Source of the DNA: Pseudotabrizicola sediminis
Lineage (GTDB): Bacteria; Pseudomonadota; Alphaproteobacteria; Rhodobacterales; Rhodobacteraceae
Assembly (NCBI RefSeq): GCF_004745575.1
Contig: NZ_RPEM01000002.1
Span: forward strand, 186,001-250,000
DNA: 64,000 nt
Direction: 5' to 3'
Both the position numbers and the translations under genes were made by a program. Of this stretch, positions 1 to 9,367 are shown one piece after another. Every line of letters starts with the position of its first letter. The stretch's first letter is position 1. The notes beneath the pieces were generated by a model. That model saw only the letters and a list, made by a program, of their open reading frames with translations, was not told the origin of the DNA and made no database searches.

Positions 1-45
1 TCGCCCATTATCCCGTTGTCAGCCAGTTAAAACGGGAGGATGCCC

Positions 46-1782
46 ATGTCCACGAACACGCGTTTCGACAAGTCGAAGCTACCCAGCCGTCATGTGACCG
101 AAGGCCCGGCGCGCGCGCCGCACCGGTCGTATTTCTATGCCATGGGGATCACCGAAGAAGAGATCCACCAGCCCTGGGTTGGGGTTGCCACCTGCTGGAA
201 CGAGGCGGCGCCGTGCAATATCTCGCTCAACCGTCAGGCGCAGATCGTGAAGCATGGGGTGAAAAAGGGTGGCGGGACGCCGCGCGAGTTCACCACCATC
301 ACCGTGACCGATGGCATCGCGATGGGGCATGAGGGGATGCGGTCCAGCCTCGCCAGCCGCGATGCGATTGCCGATACGGTGGAACTGACGATGCGCGGGC
401 ATTGCTATGACGCGCTGGTGGGGTTGGCCGGGTGCGACAAGTCCTTGCCGGGGATGATGATGGCGATGGTGCGGCTGAACGTGCCGAGCGTGTTCATCTA
501 TGGCGGGTCGATCCTGCCAGGCCGATACAAGGGCCAGGACATCACCGTACAAGACATGTTCGAGGCGGTGGGCAAGAATCAGGCGGGCACCCTGTCGAAT
601 GCCGAGCTGGAGATCATGGAGCGGGTGGCTTGCCCGTCCAGTGGCGCCTGTGGCGCGCAGTATACCGCCAATACCATGGCCTGCGTGTCAGAGGCGATCG
701 GGCTGGCGTTGCTCAATTCATCCGGTGCGCCGGCACCTTACGAATCGCGCGACCAGTACGGCGAGGCGTCTGGCGTGGCCGTGATGAACCTGATCGAAAA
801 GAACATCCGGGCGCGGGACATTGTCACGCGCAAGTCGTTGGAAAATGCGGCGCGGGTTGTGGCCTGCACCGGGGGCAGCACCAATGGCGCGCTGCACCTG
901 CCGGCGATTGCGCATGAGGCGGGGATTGATTTCGACCTGTTCGATGTTTGCGACATCATGCGCGACACGCCTTATTTCGTCGATCTGCGGCCGGGTGGGA
1001 AATATGTAGCCAAGGATCTTTACGAGGTTGGCGGCGTGCCGATCGTGATGAAAGAGCTGATGAAGCTGGGCCTGATGCATGAAGACTGCATCACCGTCAG
1101 CGGCAAGTCCATTGGCGAGTCGCTGGACGAGATTGTGGGCGAGGCCGATGGCCGCGTGATCTATCCGGTGTCGACCCCGATCACCCAGACCGGCGGCGTG
1201 GTGGGCCTGAAGGGCAACCTTGCGCCCGATGGTGCCATCGTGAAGGTGGCGGGCATGTCAGAGGCCGAGCAGGTGTTCACCGGCCCGGCGCGGGTGTTTG
1301 AATGCGAGGAAGACGCCTTCGAGGCAGTGAAGAACCGCGAATACGCCGAAGGCGAGGTCATTGTGATCCGCAACGAAGGCCCCGCAGGTGGGCCGGGGAT
1401 GCGCGAGATGCTGTCGACCACCGCCGCCCTGTCGGGGCAGGGCATGGGCAAGAAGGTGGCACTGATCACCGATGGCCGGTTCTCTGGTGCGACACGCGGG
1501 TTCTGTGTGGGCCACGTCGGGCCGGAAGCGGCGCATTGCGGGCCGATTGCGTTGTTGCGCAACGGGGATGTGATCACGCTGAACGCGCTGACCGGTGAGT
1601 TGTCGGTGGCCTTGACCGATGCCGAACTGGCCGCGCGCAAGGCGGACTGGAAAGGCCCGCGCGAGACGCAATATGCCACCGGGGCGCTGTACAAATACGC
1701 GAAACTGGTCGGCGGCGCGCGCTGGGGTGCGGTCACGCATCCGGGGGCGAAGGCTGAAAAGCATGTCTACATGGATCAGTAG
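46..1782 (+). CDS. ilvD: Dihydroxy-acid dehydratase IlvD
   Basis: Converts 2,3-dihydroxy acids to 2-keto acids in isoleucine and valine synthesis, in the cytoplasm, using an Fe-S cluster. The 578-residue protein has the family hallmarks: Cys57 in APCNISL, Cys130 in [13 protein letters not shown] and Cys202 in [15 protein letters not shown] (the three cluster cysteines), plus [19 protein letters not shown] chose the ATG at 46 because GGGAGG (34-39) sits six bases upstream; an in-frame ATG at 40 directly abuts that ribosome site and is unlikely. Full length for the family. The next gene starts inside its 3' end. Confidence 0.96.
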   Translation: MSTNTRFDKSKLPSRHVTEGPARAPHRSYFYAMGITEEEIHQPWVGVATCWNEAAPCNISLNRQAQIVKHGVKKGGGTPREFTTITVTDGIAMGHEGMRSSLASRDAIADTVELTMRGHCYDALVGLAGCDKSLPGMMMAMVRLNVPSVFIYGGSILPGRYKGQDITVQDMFEAVGKNQAGTLSNAELEIMERVACPSSGACGAQYTANTMACVSEAIGLALLNSSGAPAPYESRDQYGEASGVAVMNLIEKNIRARDIVTRKSLENAARVVACTGGSTNGALHLPAIAHEAGIDFDLFDVCDIMRDTPYFVDLRPGGKYVAKDLYEVGGVPIVMKELMKLGLMHEDCITVSGKSIGESLDEIVGEADGRVIYPVSTPITQTGGVVGLKGNLAPDGAIVKVAGMSEAEQVFTGPARVFECEEDAFEAVKNREYAEGEVIVIRNEGPAGGPGMREMLSTTAALSGQGMGKKVALITDGRFSGATRGFCVGHVGPEAAHCGPIALLRNGDVITLNALTGELSVALTDAELAARKADWKGPRETQYATGALYKYAKLVGGARWGAVTHPGAKAEKHVYMDQ

Positions 1783-2320
1783 GCTGGTTCTGGGGCTGGC
1801 CTTGTGCCAGCCCCTGACCCTGTGGGCCGAGACGGCGCTGCCGAAGGCGGTGACTCTGCGGGCAGAGGAGATTACAGTGCAGGGTCCGGCGGGCTATTGC
1901 CCGGACCCGGCGACGCTGCGGCAGACGGGTGGCGCGGTGGCGGTGTTGCTGGGGCGCTGCACCGATCAGGCAGAGTCACCGCCTGCGGTGATTTCTGTTA
2001 CCTTTGGCCGGGCGGGGAGTGCGGCGGTGATGGCCTCGGGCGGGGCCGAGATGGCGGCGTTCTTTGCGTCAGAGGCCGGACGCAAATCGCTGAGCCGGCG
2101 GGGGCGGGCGGCGGATGTGGCGGTGACCTCGGCCCGCAGTCTGGGCGATCTGTTTCTGTTCCGGGTGGCCGACCGGGGGATCGGCACCTATTGGCGCGGC
2201 ATGACCGCGCTGAACGGGCGCACGGTGAGCATCAAGGTGTCCGGCCCCGATCTGGATGAGGTGGAAAGCCGCAAGCTGGTGGAAAGCACGAGCCGCGCGC
2301 TGCGCCGCGCCAATCGCTGA
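1763..2320 (+). CDS. Secreted hypothetical protein overlapping ilvD
   Basis: A 185-residue protein of unknown function with a clear Sec signal peptide (hydrophobic stretch at residues 8-20, likely cleavage after Ala22 in LWAETA). The mature part has two cysteines, Cys46 and Cys66, that could form a periplasmic disulfide, and no transmembrane helix. Its ATG lies inside ilvD, giving a 20-nt overlap that suggests translational coupling. I do not recognise the family; a periplasmic or envelope role is inferred from the signal peptide only. Confidence 0.8.
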   Translation: MSTWISRLVLGLALCQPLTLWAETALPKAVTLRAEEITVQGPAGYCPDPATLRQTGGAVAVLLGRCTDQAESPPAVISVTFGRAGSAAVMASGGAEMAAFFASEAGRKSLSRRGRAADVAVTSARSLGDLFLFRVADRGIGTYWRGMTALNGRTVSIKVSGPDLDEVESRKLVESTSRALRRANR

Positions 2321-2482
2321 GGCCCCGGGCTGATTGCCGGGGGGAGCGCAGCCCCGGCGCATCGGGTTGCGAGTCCTCGCCTGCAAAGTGTTTGGAGTCT
2401 TGGTGTTTTCCGGCAATAAGGGAATCGTTGCTGCGCCGTGGACAATCGGCGGGCTTTTTCGGGTGGGGTTGCGCGAAAGCAC

Positions 2483-3256
2483 ATGGCAGGCAGGTTTGAT
2501 GCGTTTCTTGACCGGGTGTTGCAGCGCCGGGTGCAGCGCCGCTGGGGGGCTGTGGCCGACCGGGCGTCCAGCCTTGACCTTGAAACCCTGAGTGCGGTGC
2601 GCGGGCGGGCGCGGGCGATCCGCCGTCAGCTGGACCGGGTTATCCATGAGGCGGAGCACCGGCTGGCGCTGCCGGTGATCGGGTCGAACGCCATGCGCCG
2701 CCCGCTGGGCACGGACTGGTCCTGGCGGCCGATGCTGTGGCGGGGGCCGATTCCGGTGCCGGGGTTTTCAAGCGTGCCGGGGCGGGCGCTGGTCTGTGAG
2801 GGCGCGACGGTGTTTCACGATTGCCGCCAATCGGAACTGACTGTGCGGCAGATCCGCAATGCGCGGCCTGCCGATCTGGCCCCGTTCGGGTTTCGCATGG
2901 ACGTGTTCCGCTTTGACGGGTCTTTCCTGAGCCTGGTGCTGGATCTGCCGCCGGAAGCCGCCGTTGGGCTGAAGCTGCGCCATCTGATCCGGCTGGACGT
3001 GATCGTCGAGATGGAAAAGCCGCTGGAGATTTTCGCGCGGCTGAACATCAAGCACGGGCCGAACGTCGAACAGATCGTGCGCGAGCTGCCGCTGGGCGAT
3101 GAAGAGGTGATGGTCGAGTTTGACCTTGCCTATACCAAGGTCAACGAAAAGCGGGTGGAGCGGCTGTGGGTGGACCTGATCTTTGAAGGGCCGGAGATGA
3201 ACCAGATCATCCTGCGCGACGTGACCTTTGGTCGTCGGCCCCGTGCTGAACTTTAG
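2483..3256 (+). CDS. Conserved Rhodobacterales protein, DUF6478-like
   Basis: A 257-residue soluble protein with a basic, helical N-terminal part (residues 1-65, many Arg) followed by a beta-rich domain containing GSNAMRRPLGTDWSWRP and FHDCRQSELTVRQIRNAR. I recall proteins of this kind as DUF6478, a family largely confined to Rhodobacterales; function unknown. The ATG at 2483 was chosen because the conserved-looking sequence MAGRFDAFLDRVLQRR starts there, although an in-frame ATG exists at 2438. The next gene follows after 23 nt, so the two may be co-transcribed. Confidence 0.82.
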   Translation: MAGRFDAFLDRVLQRRVQRRWGAVADRASSLDLETLSAVRGRARAIRRQLDRVIHEAEHRLALPVIGSNAMRRPLGTDWSWRPMLWRGPIPVPGFSSVPGRALVCEGATVFHDCRQSELTVRQIRNARPADLAPFGFRMDVFRFDGSFLSLVLDLPPEAAVGLKLRHLIRLDVIVEMEKPLEIFARLNIKHGPNVEQIVRELPLGDEEVMVEFDLAYTKVNEKRVERLWVDLIFEGPEMNQIILRDVTFGRRPRAEL

Positions 3257-3279
3257 GTGCGCTGAATTGTGAGGCAGGG

Positions 3280-3651
3280 ATGTTGGAAAAACGGCTGACC
3301 AAGACACGTATCCGGGCCGGGATCTGGGAAGGCGTGCTGAGTGGGGTGGCAAGCCAGCCGACGCTGGAGGTGCTGCTGCTGGAGCAGCCGATCTCCGGTG
3401 TGGTGGTCGAGCCTGTGACCGGACGGGCCGGCGACTGGGCGGTGCGGGTGCCGGTGCCGGCAGAGGTGCTGAGCGAGGGCGTGCAGACCTTTCTGATCCG
3501 CGAGGCGGGGAGTGACCAGACGCTGGCGCATTTCACCATCATCACCGGGGTGGCGATGGAGGATGACCTGCGCGCCGAGGTGGATTTGCTGCGGCAGGAG
3601 CTGGATATGCTCAAGCGCGCGTTCCGGCGGCATTGTCTGGAGACGATGTGA
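3280..3651 (+). CDS. Small hypothetical protein downstream of the DUF6478-like gene
   Basis: A 123-residue protein with no signal peptide or membrane segment. Residues 1-90 look like a compact beta domain (TLEVLLLEQPISGVVVEP, WAVRVPVPAEVLSEGVQTF) and residues 92-118 form a short charged amphipathic helix (DDLRAEVDLLRQELDMLKRAF) likely to be a coiled coil for oligomerisation. I do not recognise it. It lies 23 nt behind the DUF6478-like gene on the same strand, so a shared transcript is likely. The long repeat-rich gap follows. Confidence 0.7.
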   Translation: MLEKRLTKTRIRAGIWEGVLSGVASQPTLEVLLLEQPISGVVVEPVTGRAGDWAVRVPVPAEVLSEGVQTFLIREAGSDQTLAHFTIITGVAMEDDLRAEVDLLRQELDMLKRAFRRHCLETM

Positions 3652-3948
3652 TCCCGGGGTCTTCCGGCCAGATGTGATCTTGCGGAGCGGGCGTGCCGCC
3701 CGCACGCGATGTGTCGGGCCGCGGCTTGCGCCGCGCGCCCTCCGGGCGGGGGGGCTTTGCCCCCCGTCGCGCGAAGGGCGCGACTCCCCCCAGGATATTT
3801 TTGAACAGGAGATGGGGCAGGGAGAGGGGTGAGCTTCTACCGGTATGTTTCGGGGGGGCCGGATCTTTGGCGGGATATTTGCAGGGGGCGGGTTGCGGGG
3901 GCGGGGGGTTTCTGAAAGCCTGCGGGGACCTGTGTCGAAAGTGAGCCT
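3652..3948. repeat. GC-rich intergenic repeat block with GGATATTT-type tail
   Basis: This 297-nt gap has no credible gene. It contains nested GC hairpins: GCGGGC/GCCCGC near 3687-3701, a GCGGC/GCCGC pair near 3720, GGGGGGGC/GCCCCCC near 3748-3766 and CGCGCG/CGCGCG near 3768-3783, then CAGGATATTTTTGAACAG (about 3791-3808). A second weaker copy of the tail, GGCGGGATATTTG, is near 3870. Similar tails recur at about 22104-22116 and 60563-60571. I recall such blocks as scattered intergenic repeats in Rhodobacterales genomes; they may act as terminators or as REP-like elements. Confidence 0.6.
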
Positions 3949-4884
3949 ATGCTGCCGATCCTTTTGAAGACACTGCCGTTCTTTGCACTGATCGGGCTGG
4001 GCTATCTGGCCGGACGCACGCGGTTCTTCGGGGCCGAGGCGACGGCGGCGCTGACGAAATTCGTGTTCTATTTTGCGCTGTCGGCGATGCTGTTCGGCTT
4101 TGCGGCCAATCTGTCGCTGGGGCAGATTTTCGAGTGGAGTTTTGTCTTTGCCTATCTGTCGGCGTCGGTCCTGGTGTACCTGCTGGCCACCGGCGTGGCG
4201 CTGTGGCGCGGCGTGTCGGTGGAGGAGGCGGCGGTCGAGGCGCAATGCGCGGTAATCGGCAATGTGGGCTTTCTGGGGGTGCCGATGCTGGTGCTGTTGC
4301 TGGGGGCGGCGGCGGCGGGGCCGGTTCTGCTGGTGCTGGCGGTGGATCTGATCGTGTTTTCAAGCGTGATCACGCTGGTGATCACGGCGCGGCGTGAAGG
4401 CCGGATGAGCCTTGGGATTTTCCGGGTGCTGGGGCTGGGGCTCTTGAAGAACCCGATGATCGTGTCGATCGTGCTGGGGCTTGCCTGGGGGGCGACGGGC
4501 TGGGCGGTGCCGGGGCCGGTGAATGAGTTCATGACCACGCTGGGGGCGGCGGCGACGCCGGGGGCGTTGTTTGCCATTGGGGCGTCTTTGGCAGGGCGCG
4601 CGGCAGAGCGGGTGCAGGTGGCGGTGTGGCTGGCGTTTGCCAAGTTGGTGCTGCATCCGGCGGCGGTGGCGGTGGCGGCGCTGGTGATTTTCCCGGTGGA
4701 GCGCTATGCGGCGGGGGTGATGATTGCGGCAGCCGCCCTGCCGGTGGCGGGGAATGTGTATATATTGGCGGCGCATTTTGGCGTGGCACCGCAGCGGGTG
4801 TCGACGGCGATTTTGCTGTCGACGGCGGCATCGGTGCTGACGGTGACGGCGGTGATTGCCTTGGTGAATGGAGGAACGGGATGA
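3949..4884 (+). CDS. AEC-family (auxin efflux carrier) transporter
   Basis: A 311-residue integral membrane protein with about ten hydrophobic helices and the AEC layout, beginning PILLKTLPFFALIGLGYLAGR and with a polar break around residues 140-150 (ITARREGRM). AEC carriers export or exchange organic acids or other anions across the inner membrane; the substrate here cannot be read. Its stop codon overlaps the next start (ATGA at 4881-4884), so it leads a tight five-gene run. A second AEC carrier lies at 10037-10918. Confidence 0.88.
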   Translation: MLPILLKTLPFFALIGLGYLAGRTRFFGAEATAALTKFVFYFALSAMLFGFAANLSLGQIFEWSFVFAYLSASVLVYLLATGVALWRGVSVEEAAVEAQCAVIGNVGFLGVPMLVLLLGAAAAGPVLLVLAVDLIVFSSVITLVITARREGRMSLGIFRVLGLGLLKNPMIVSIVLGLAWGATGWAVPGPVNEFMTTLGAAATPGALFAIGASLAGRAAERVQVAVWLAFAKLVLHPAAVAVAALVIFPVERYAAGVMIAAAALPVAGNVYILAAHFGVAPQRVSTAILLSTAASVLTVTAVIALVNGGTG

Positions 4885-5711
4885 AGACGGTATCGGAAAA
4901 CAGGGCGTTTGGTGGGGTTCAGGGGGTGTATTCGCATGCATCCGCCGCCACGGGGACCGAGATGACCTTTGGCCTGTTCCTGCCCGAAGGGGCCGAGGAC
5001 GGGCCGGTGCCGCTGGTGTGGTTTCTGTCGGGTCTGACCTGCACGCACGAGAATGCGATGGTGAAATCGAACGCGCAGCGCTGGGCGGCGGAGGCGGGCG
5101 TGGGGGTGGTGTTTCCCGACACCTCGCCGCGCGGGGCGGGGGTGGCGGATGATGCGGCCTTTGATCTGGGGCAGGGGGCGGGGTTCTATGTGAACGCGAC
5201 GCAAAAGCCTTGGGCCCCGCAGTTCCGGATGTGGGATTATGTGACCGAGGATCTGCCAAGGTTGCTGTTCAGCGCGTTTCCGCTGGCCGAGGAGGCGCAG
5301 GCGATTACGGGGCATTCGATGGGCGGGCATGGCGCGCTGACCATTGCGATGAGCTTTCCGGGGCGGTTCAAGTCGGTGTCGGCCTTTGCACCGATCTGCC
5401 ATCCGACCGCTGGCGACTGGGGGCGCAAGCAGTTTGCGGCTTACCTCGGGAAGGACGAAAGCACATGGGCCGCGCATGACGCCACGCTGTTGATGCGCAA
5501 GCGCGGGTTTGACGGGCCTATTCTGGTGGATCAGGGGACGTCGGACCAGTTTGTCGATCTGTTGAAGCCCGAGGCGCTGGCCGAGGCGATGGCAGCGCGG
5601 CGGCAGGGCGGGGCGGTGCGGATGCAGAAGGGTTATGACCACAGCTATTTCTTCGTGTCCACCTTCATGGAGGAGCATATCGGCTTTCATGCGAAAGCGC
5701 TGTATGGCTGA
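4881..5711 (+). CDS. fghA: S-formylglutathione hydrolase
   Basis: Hydrolyses S-formylglutathione to formate and glutathione, the last step of glutathione-dependent formaldehyde detoxification, in the cytosol. The 276-residue alpha/beta hydrolase carries the esterase D signature: nucleophile Ser146 in GHSMGGHGAL, Asp222 in DQGTSDQFVD and His254 in GYDHSYFF, with the LSGLTCTHENAM oxyanion region at 50-60. The start at 4881 overlaps the transporter stop by ATGA. No glutathione-dependent formaldehyde dehydrogenase is adjacent, so that partner must be elsewhere. Confidence 0.94.
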   Translation: MKTVSENRAFGGVQGVYSHASAATGTEMTFGLFLPEGAEDGPVPLVWFLSGLTCTHENAMVKSNAQRWAAEAGVGVVFPDTSPRGAGVADDAAFDLGQGAGFYVNATQKPWAPQFRMWDYVTEDLPRLLFSAFPLAEEAQAITGHSMGGHGALTIAMSFPGRFKSVSAFAPICHPTAGDWGRKQFAAYLGKDESTWAAHDATLLMRKRGFDGPILVDQGTSDQFVDLLKPEALAEAMAARRQGGAVRMQKGYDHSYFFVSTFMEEHIGFHAKALYG

Positions 5712-5714
5712 GCG

Positions 5715-6176
5715 ATGACACGGGTGTTCATTGATGCCGATGCCTGCCCGGTGAAGGCCGAGGCCGAGCGGGTGGCGACGCGGCATGGGGTGCGGATGCT
5801 GGTGGTGTCGAATGGCGGCATCCGGCCATCGCCGAACCCGCTGGTGGAGAGCGTGTTCGTGGCCGCCGGCCCGGATGAGGCGGACAAGTGGATTGCCGAC
5901 AGCTGTGGCCCCGGCGATGTGGTGGTGACCGGGGATATTCCCTTGGCCGCGAAATGCGTGGCGGCGGGGGCGCGGGTGGTCAAGCACAATGGCGAAGAGC
6001 TGAACACCGCCAATATCGGCATGGTGCTGGCGACGCGCGATCTGATGCAGGATCTGCGCAGCGCCGATCCGTTCCGGCAGGGTGGCGGGCGGCCGTTTTC
6101 CAAGGCGGACCGGTCACGGTTTCTGGATTCGCTGGACCGGTTGGTGCGGGCGGCGCAGCGGATGGGTGGCGCGTGA
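5715..6176 (+). CDS. YaiI/YqxD family protein (DUF188, UPF0178)
   Basis: A 153-residue cytosolic protein with the DUF188 signature: N-terminal [15 protein letters not shown], central [19 protein letters not shown] and [13 protein letters not shown]. The acidic residues of FIDADACP and TGDIPLA resemble a PIN-like nuclease fold, but the biochemical role of the family is not established. It follows fghA by three nucleotides. Length is normal for the family. Confidence 0.92.
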   Translation: MTRVFIDADACPVKAEAERVATRHGVRMLVVSNGGIRPSPNPLVESVFVAAGPDEADKWIADSCGPGDVVVTGDIPLAAKCVAAGARVVKHNGEELNTANIGMVLATRDLMQDLRSADPFRQGGGRPFSKADRSRFLDSLDRLVRAAQRMGGA

Positions 6177-6207
6177 ACGGGGTATTTCGGCAAGGCAGGG
6201 GTGCAAA

Positions 6208-6834
6208 GTGACACGACCGGAAGCGGTGGTTTTCGATATCGGCAATGTGCTGATGCATTGGAACCCGGAGGGGTTTTACGATGCCCGTCTGGGTGAGGCC
6301 GGGCGGCGGCGCTTGTTTGCCGAGACCGGGATCGAGGCGATGAACGTGGCCATCGATGCGGGCGCGCCGTTCCGGGCGACGGTGGAGGCGCATGCGGCGG
6401 CGCATCCCGAGTGGGCGGAGGATATCCTGTGCTGGTATCACAACTGGATCGACATGGCGTCGCCACGGATCGAGGGGTCGATTGCCCTGTTGCGGGCGTT
6501 GCGGGCCAAGGGGGTACCGGTCTTGGCGCTGACCAATTTCGGCGATGACAGTTTCACCTTTGCGCAAAGCCAGTATGATTTCCTGAACGAGTTCGACCGG
6601 GCTTTTGTTTCGGCCCGGATGGGGGTGATCAAGCCGGAGGCGGAGATTTACCGGCAGCTGGAAGAGGCGACGGGACTCGCGCCGGACCGGCTGATCTTTA
6701 CCGATGACAAGGCGGAAAACATCGAGGCGGCGGCGGCGCGGGGCTGGCGGGTGCATCTGTTCACCGGCTGGCAGGGATGGGCCGGGCGGCTGGTGGACGA
6801 GGGATTGCTGACGAAAACGGAGGCGGGGTTGTGA
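6208..6834 (+). CDS. HAD-superfamily phosphatase
   Basis: A 208-residue haloacid-dehalogenase-fold hydrolase. Motif I is VVFDIGNVLMHW with nucleophile Asp10; motif II ALTNFGDDSF; motif III Lys in VIKPEAEIYRQL; motif IV IFTDDKAENIEAA. The DxGNV form of motif I matches the YihX-like sugar-phosphatase branch rather than DxDGT enzymes. I chose the GTG at 6208 because GGCAGGGG lies seven bases upstream and the conserved fold begins right after it. Its TGA overlaps the next GTG (GTGA at 6831-6834). Substrate unknown. Confidence 0.88.
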   Translation: MTRPEAVVFDIGNVLMHWNPEGFYDARLGEAGRRRLFAETGIEAMNVAIDAGAPFRATVEAHAAAHPEWAEDILCWYHNWIDMASPRIEGSIALLRALRAKGVPVLALTNFGDDSFTFAQSQYDFLNEFDRAFVSARMGVIKPEAEIYRQLEEATGLAPDRLIFTDDKAENIEAAAARGWRVHLFTGWQGWAGRLVDEGLLTKTEAGL

Positions 6835-7733
6835 CAGTGCGGATCATCGGGCCGGAGGTCGAGGCGCGGCTGACGTGGGGCGGGCTGATGGCCGCGCTGG
6901 AGGCGGGGCACAGGCGCCCGAGGGCGGAAATCCGCGATATGGTGCTGTATCGTGGCGGGGATACGCTGCTGAACCGTGCCGCGTGGATTGATGGGCTGGG
7001 GCAGCTGGTGAAGGTGGCCACGGTGTTTCCGGGCAATGGCGCGCAGGGGTTGCCGAGCGTGAACGGGGCGGTGACGCTGTATGATGACCGCACCGGCGTG
7101 CTGACTGCGCTGGTCGATTTCCATCTGGTGACGAAGTGGAAGACGGCGGGCGATTCGCTGCTGTCGGCCCGGCGGCTGGCGCGCAAGGACTCGCGCCGAA
7201 TTCTGCTGGTGGGGGCGGGGACGGTGGCGCGGTCGATGGTCAGCGCCTATGGCAGTGCCTTCCCGCAGGCGGAGTTTACGGTGTGGAGCCGGAACCGTTC
7301 CACGGCGCAAGCCATGGGGTTGCCGGTGGCCGAGGATCTGGAAGCGGCGGTGCGGCAGGCGGATATCATCTGCACGGCCACCATGGCAAAGGAACCGCTG
7401 ATCAAGGGGGCATGGCTGCAACCGGGGCAGCATCTGGACCTGATCGGGGCCTATACCCCGGCCATGCGCGAGGTGGATGATGACGCGATGGTGCGGGCGC
7501 GGCTGTTTGTGGACAGCCGGGCCACCACGATTGGCCATATCGGTGAATTGATAGAGCCGATCCGCAGCGGGGCCTTGTCCGAATCGGATGTGATCGCCGA
7601 TTTCTACGATGATCCGGCGGGATATGTGCGCCGGTCCGACGACGAGATCACGATTGCCAAGAACGGCGGCGGGGCGCATCTGGACCTGATGACGGCGGAT
7701 TACATCGCAAGGATGGCGGCAAGCGCCCTGTGA
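6831..7733 (+). CDS. Ornithine cyclodeaminase / mu-crystallin family protein
   Basis: A 300-residue NAD(P)-dependent enzyme with the family layout: an N-terminal dimerisation half ending in KWKTAGDSLLSARRLARKDS, a Rossmann domain starting RRILLVGAGTVARSMVSAYG, and HLDLIGAYTPAMREVDDD. Members include ornithine cyclodeaminase, ketimine reductases and alanine or N-methylamino-acid dehydrogenases, so the exact substrate is open. The GTG start overlaps the HAD phosphatase stop. It closes the run that begins at 3949. Confidence 0.88.
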   Translation: MTVRIIGPEVEARLTWGGLMAALEAGHRRPRAEIRDMVLYRGGDTLLNRAAWIDGLGQLVKVATVFPGNGAQGLPSVNGAVTLYDDRTGVLTALVDFHLVTKWKTAGDSLLSARRLARKDSRRILLVGAGTVARSMVSAYGSAFPQAEFTVWSRNRSTAQAMGLPVAEDLEAAVRQADIICTATMAKEPLIKGAWLQPGQHLDLIGAYTPAMREVDDDAMVRARLFVDSRATTIGHIGELIEPIRSGALSESDVIADFYDDPAGYVRRSDDEITIAKNGGGAHLDLMTADYIARMAASAL

Positions 7734-7819
7734 TACGGGGCGCTGCAGGAACTGACGGATGATCACAGCGTTACCTTTGCAGCCCTGATCCTCAGGACGT
7801 CATGACGCTGGAGAAATTT

Positions 7820-8626
7820 ATGTCTGTGAAACTGCATGTCGAAACGGCCGGCCCTGCCGAGGGTCGTCCCGTCATTCTGATCCATGGCTGGCCACTTTCG
7901 GGCAAGGCGTGGGAGCATCAGGTTCCGGCATTGGTCGACGAAGGCTTTCGCGTCATCACCTATGACCGGCGCGGCTTTGGGCAATCCGACAAGCCCGAGG
8001 GTGGGTATGACTATGATACCCTTGCACAGGACCTGTCTGACCTGATCGAGGCGCATGATCTGAAGGATGTGACGCTGGTCGGGTTTTCGATGGGGGGCGG
8101 CGAGGTGGCCCGCTATATCCGCAACCACGGCGAAGACCGGTTGCGCAGCGTGGTCTTTGCCTCGTCCGTGACACCGTTCATGCTGCGGTCGGGTGACAAC
8201 CTGCAGGGGCCGTTGACCGAAGAGGCCGCGCAAGAGATGGAAAGCGCCTTGCGCAAGGATCGCGCGGCGTTCTTCGACCAGTTCAGCCGCGATTTCTTTT
8301 CTGCGGATGGTGAGTTGAAGGTGTCGGAGGAGGAACGGCAGGAGGCCATTGCCCTGTGCGAGCAATCAGACCCCTCGGCGGCCCTGCAGTGCATGGCGGC
8401 GTTTGGCACCACCGATTTCCGTGATGATCTGGAAAAGGTTACGGTGCCGACACTGGTGCTGCACGGCGATGCCGATGGAATCGTGCCGTTTGTCGGATCT
8501 GGGGCCCGCACCGGCACGCATATCAAGCACAGCACGACCGCGCTGATCGAGGGTGCCCCGCATGGCGTGAATGCAAGCCACGCCAACGCGTTCAACGCCT
8601 CGCTGATCCGTTTTCTGAACGACTGA
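7820..8626 (+). CDS. Alpha/beta hydrolase, non-heme chloroperoxidase-like
   Basis: A 268-residue alpha/beta hydrolase close to bacterial cofactor-free haloperoxidases and esterases. Visible features are the oxyanion HGWPLSGKAW (22-31), nucleophile Ser90 in LVGFSMGGGEVARY, acid Asp217 or Asp219 in HGDADGIVP and His248 in APHGVNASH. I prefer the ATG at 7820, which has TGGAG six bases upstream, over the in-frame ATG at 7802. The enzymes act as esterases or perhydrolases in vitro; the native substrate is unknown. It appears to be a single-gene unit. Confidence 0.88.
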   Translation: MSVKLHVETAGPAEGRPVILIHGWPLSGKAWEHQVPALVDEGFRVITYDRRGFGQSDKPEGGYDYDTLAQDLSDLIEAHDLKDVTLVGFSMGGGEVARYIRNHGEDRLRSVVFASSVTPFMLRSGDNLQGPLTEEAAQEMESALRKDRAAFFDQFSRDFFSADGELKVSEEERQEAIALCEQSDPSAALQCMAAFGTTDFRDDLEKVTVPTLVLHGDADGIVPFVGSGARTGTHIKHSTTALIEGAPHGVNASHANAFNASLIRFLND

Positions 8627-8719
8627 TCCCGGCGACTGATCGCTGTGTTACAGCCCCTCGCCCTGTCGTGACAGCATGGCAGCGCGGGGGGGATTTCAGG
8701 ACGGCTTTCGCACGACTAT

Positions 8720-9331
8720 ATGGATAGCATGAACCGCAGAACCGCCATATTGGCCCCGCTCGCCCTTTTCGCGCTTGGCGCACCGGCCTTCGCTGCGCCG
8801 ATTTCGCTGGCTGATCTTTCCGCCTATCTGAACGGGCTGACCACGGTGCAGGCCGATTTCACGCAAGTGAACGGTGATGGCACCATTGCGACTGGCAAAC
8901 TTTTCATCCGGCGGCCTGGGCGCATCCGGTTCGAATATGCGCCGCCCGACCGGTCGCTGGTGATGGCGGGGGGCAGTCAGGTGGCGATCTTTGACGCCAA
9001 ATCCAACCAGCCGCCCGAGCAATACCCGCTGCGCCGGACGCCGCTGAACCTTATACTGGCGGCGGATGTCAATCTGGGCCGGGCCAGCATGGTTGTCGGT
9101 CACCGCGAGGTGGAGAACACCACGCGGGTGATCGCGCAAGATCCGGAAAACCCGGCCTATGGCACCATCGAGCTGGTGTTCACTGCCGGCCCGGTGGAGC
9201 TGCGCCAGTGGATCATCACCGATGACGTGGGCAACAAGACCACGGTGATTCTGGGCGAGATGATCAAGGGCGGGTCGATGCCGGCGTCCTATTTCGACAT
9301 CACGGCGGAAACGCGCAAACGCGGCCTGTAA
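8720..9331 (+). CDS. lolA: Outer-membrane lipoprotein carrier protein LolA
   Basis: A 203-residue periplasmic chaperone expected to carry lipoproteins from the LolCDE complex to the outer membrane. It has a Sec signal peptide (residues 5-26, cleavage near AFAAP), then LolA hallmarks: LTTVQADFTQVNGDGTIATG, KLFIRRPGRIRFEY and the late beta strands VELRQWIITDDVGNKTTV. Alternative ATGs at 8720 and 8729 both give a good signal peptide. The TAA stop sits in the loop of a nine-base-pair hairpin at 9319-9340. Confidence 0.92.
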   Translation: MDSMNRRTAILAPLALFALGAPAFAAPISLADLSAYLNGLTTVQADFTQVNGDGTIATGKLFIRRPGRIRFEYAPPDRSLVMAGGSQVAIFDAKSNQPPEQYPLRRTPLNLILAADVNLGRASMVVGHREVENTTRVIAQDPENPAYGTIELVFTAGPVELRQWIITDDVGNKTTVILGEMIKGGSMPASYFDITAETRKRGL

Positions 9332-9340
9332 AGGCCGCGT
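9319..9340 (+). terminator. Hairpin enclosing the lolA stop codon
   Basis: ACGCGGCCT (9319-9327) pairs perfectly with AGGCCGCGT (9332-9340). The four-base loop GTAA contains the last three bases of the TAA stop. A short T run (TTTTT at 9357-9361) follows further on. It lies between the converging lolA and transglycosylase genes and may act as a weak terminator or mRNA 3'-end stabiliser. Confidence 0.45.
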
Positions 9341-9367
9341 CCGGGGCGCAGGCCCGTTTTTGCGATG

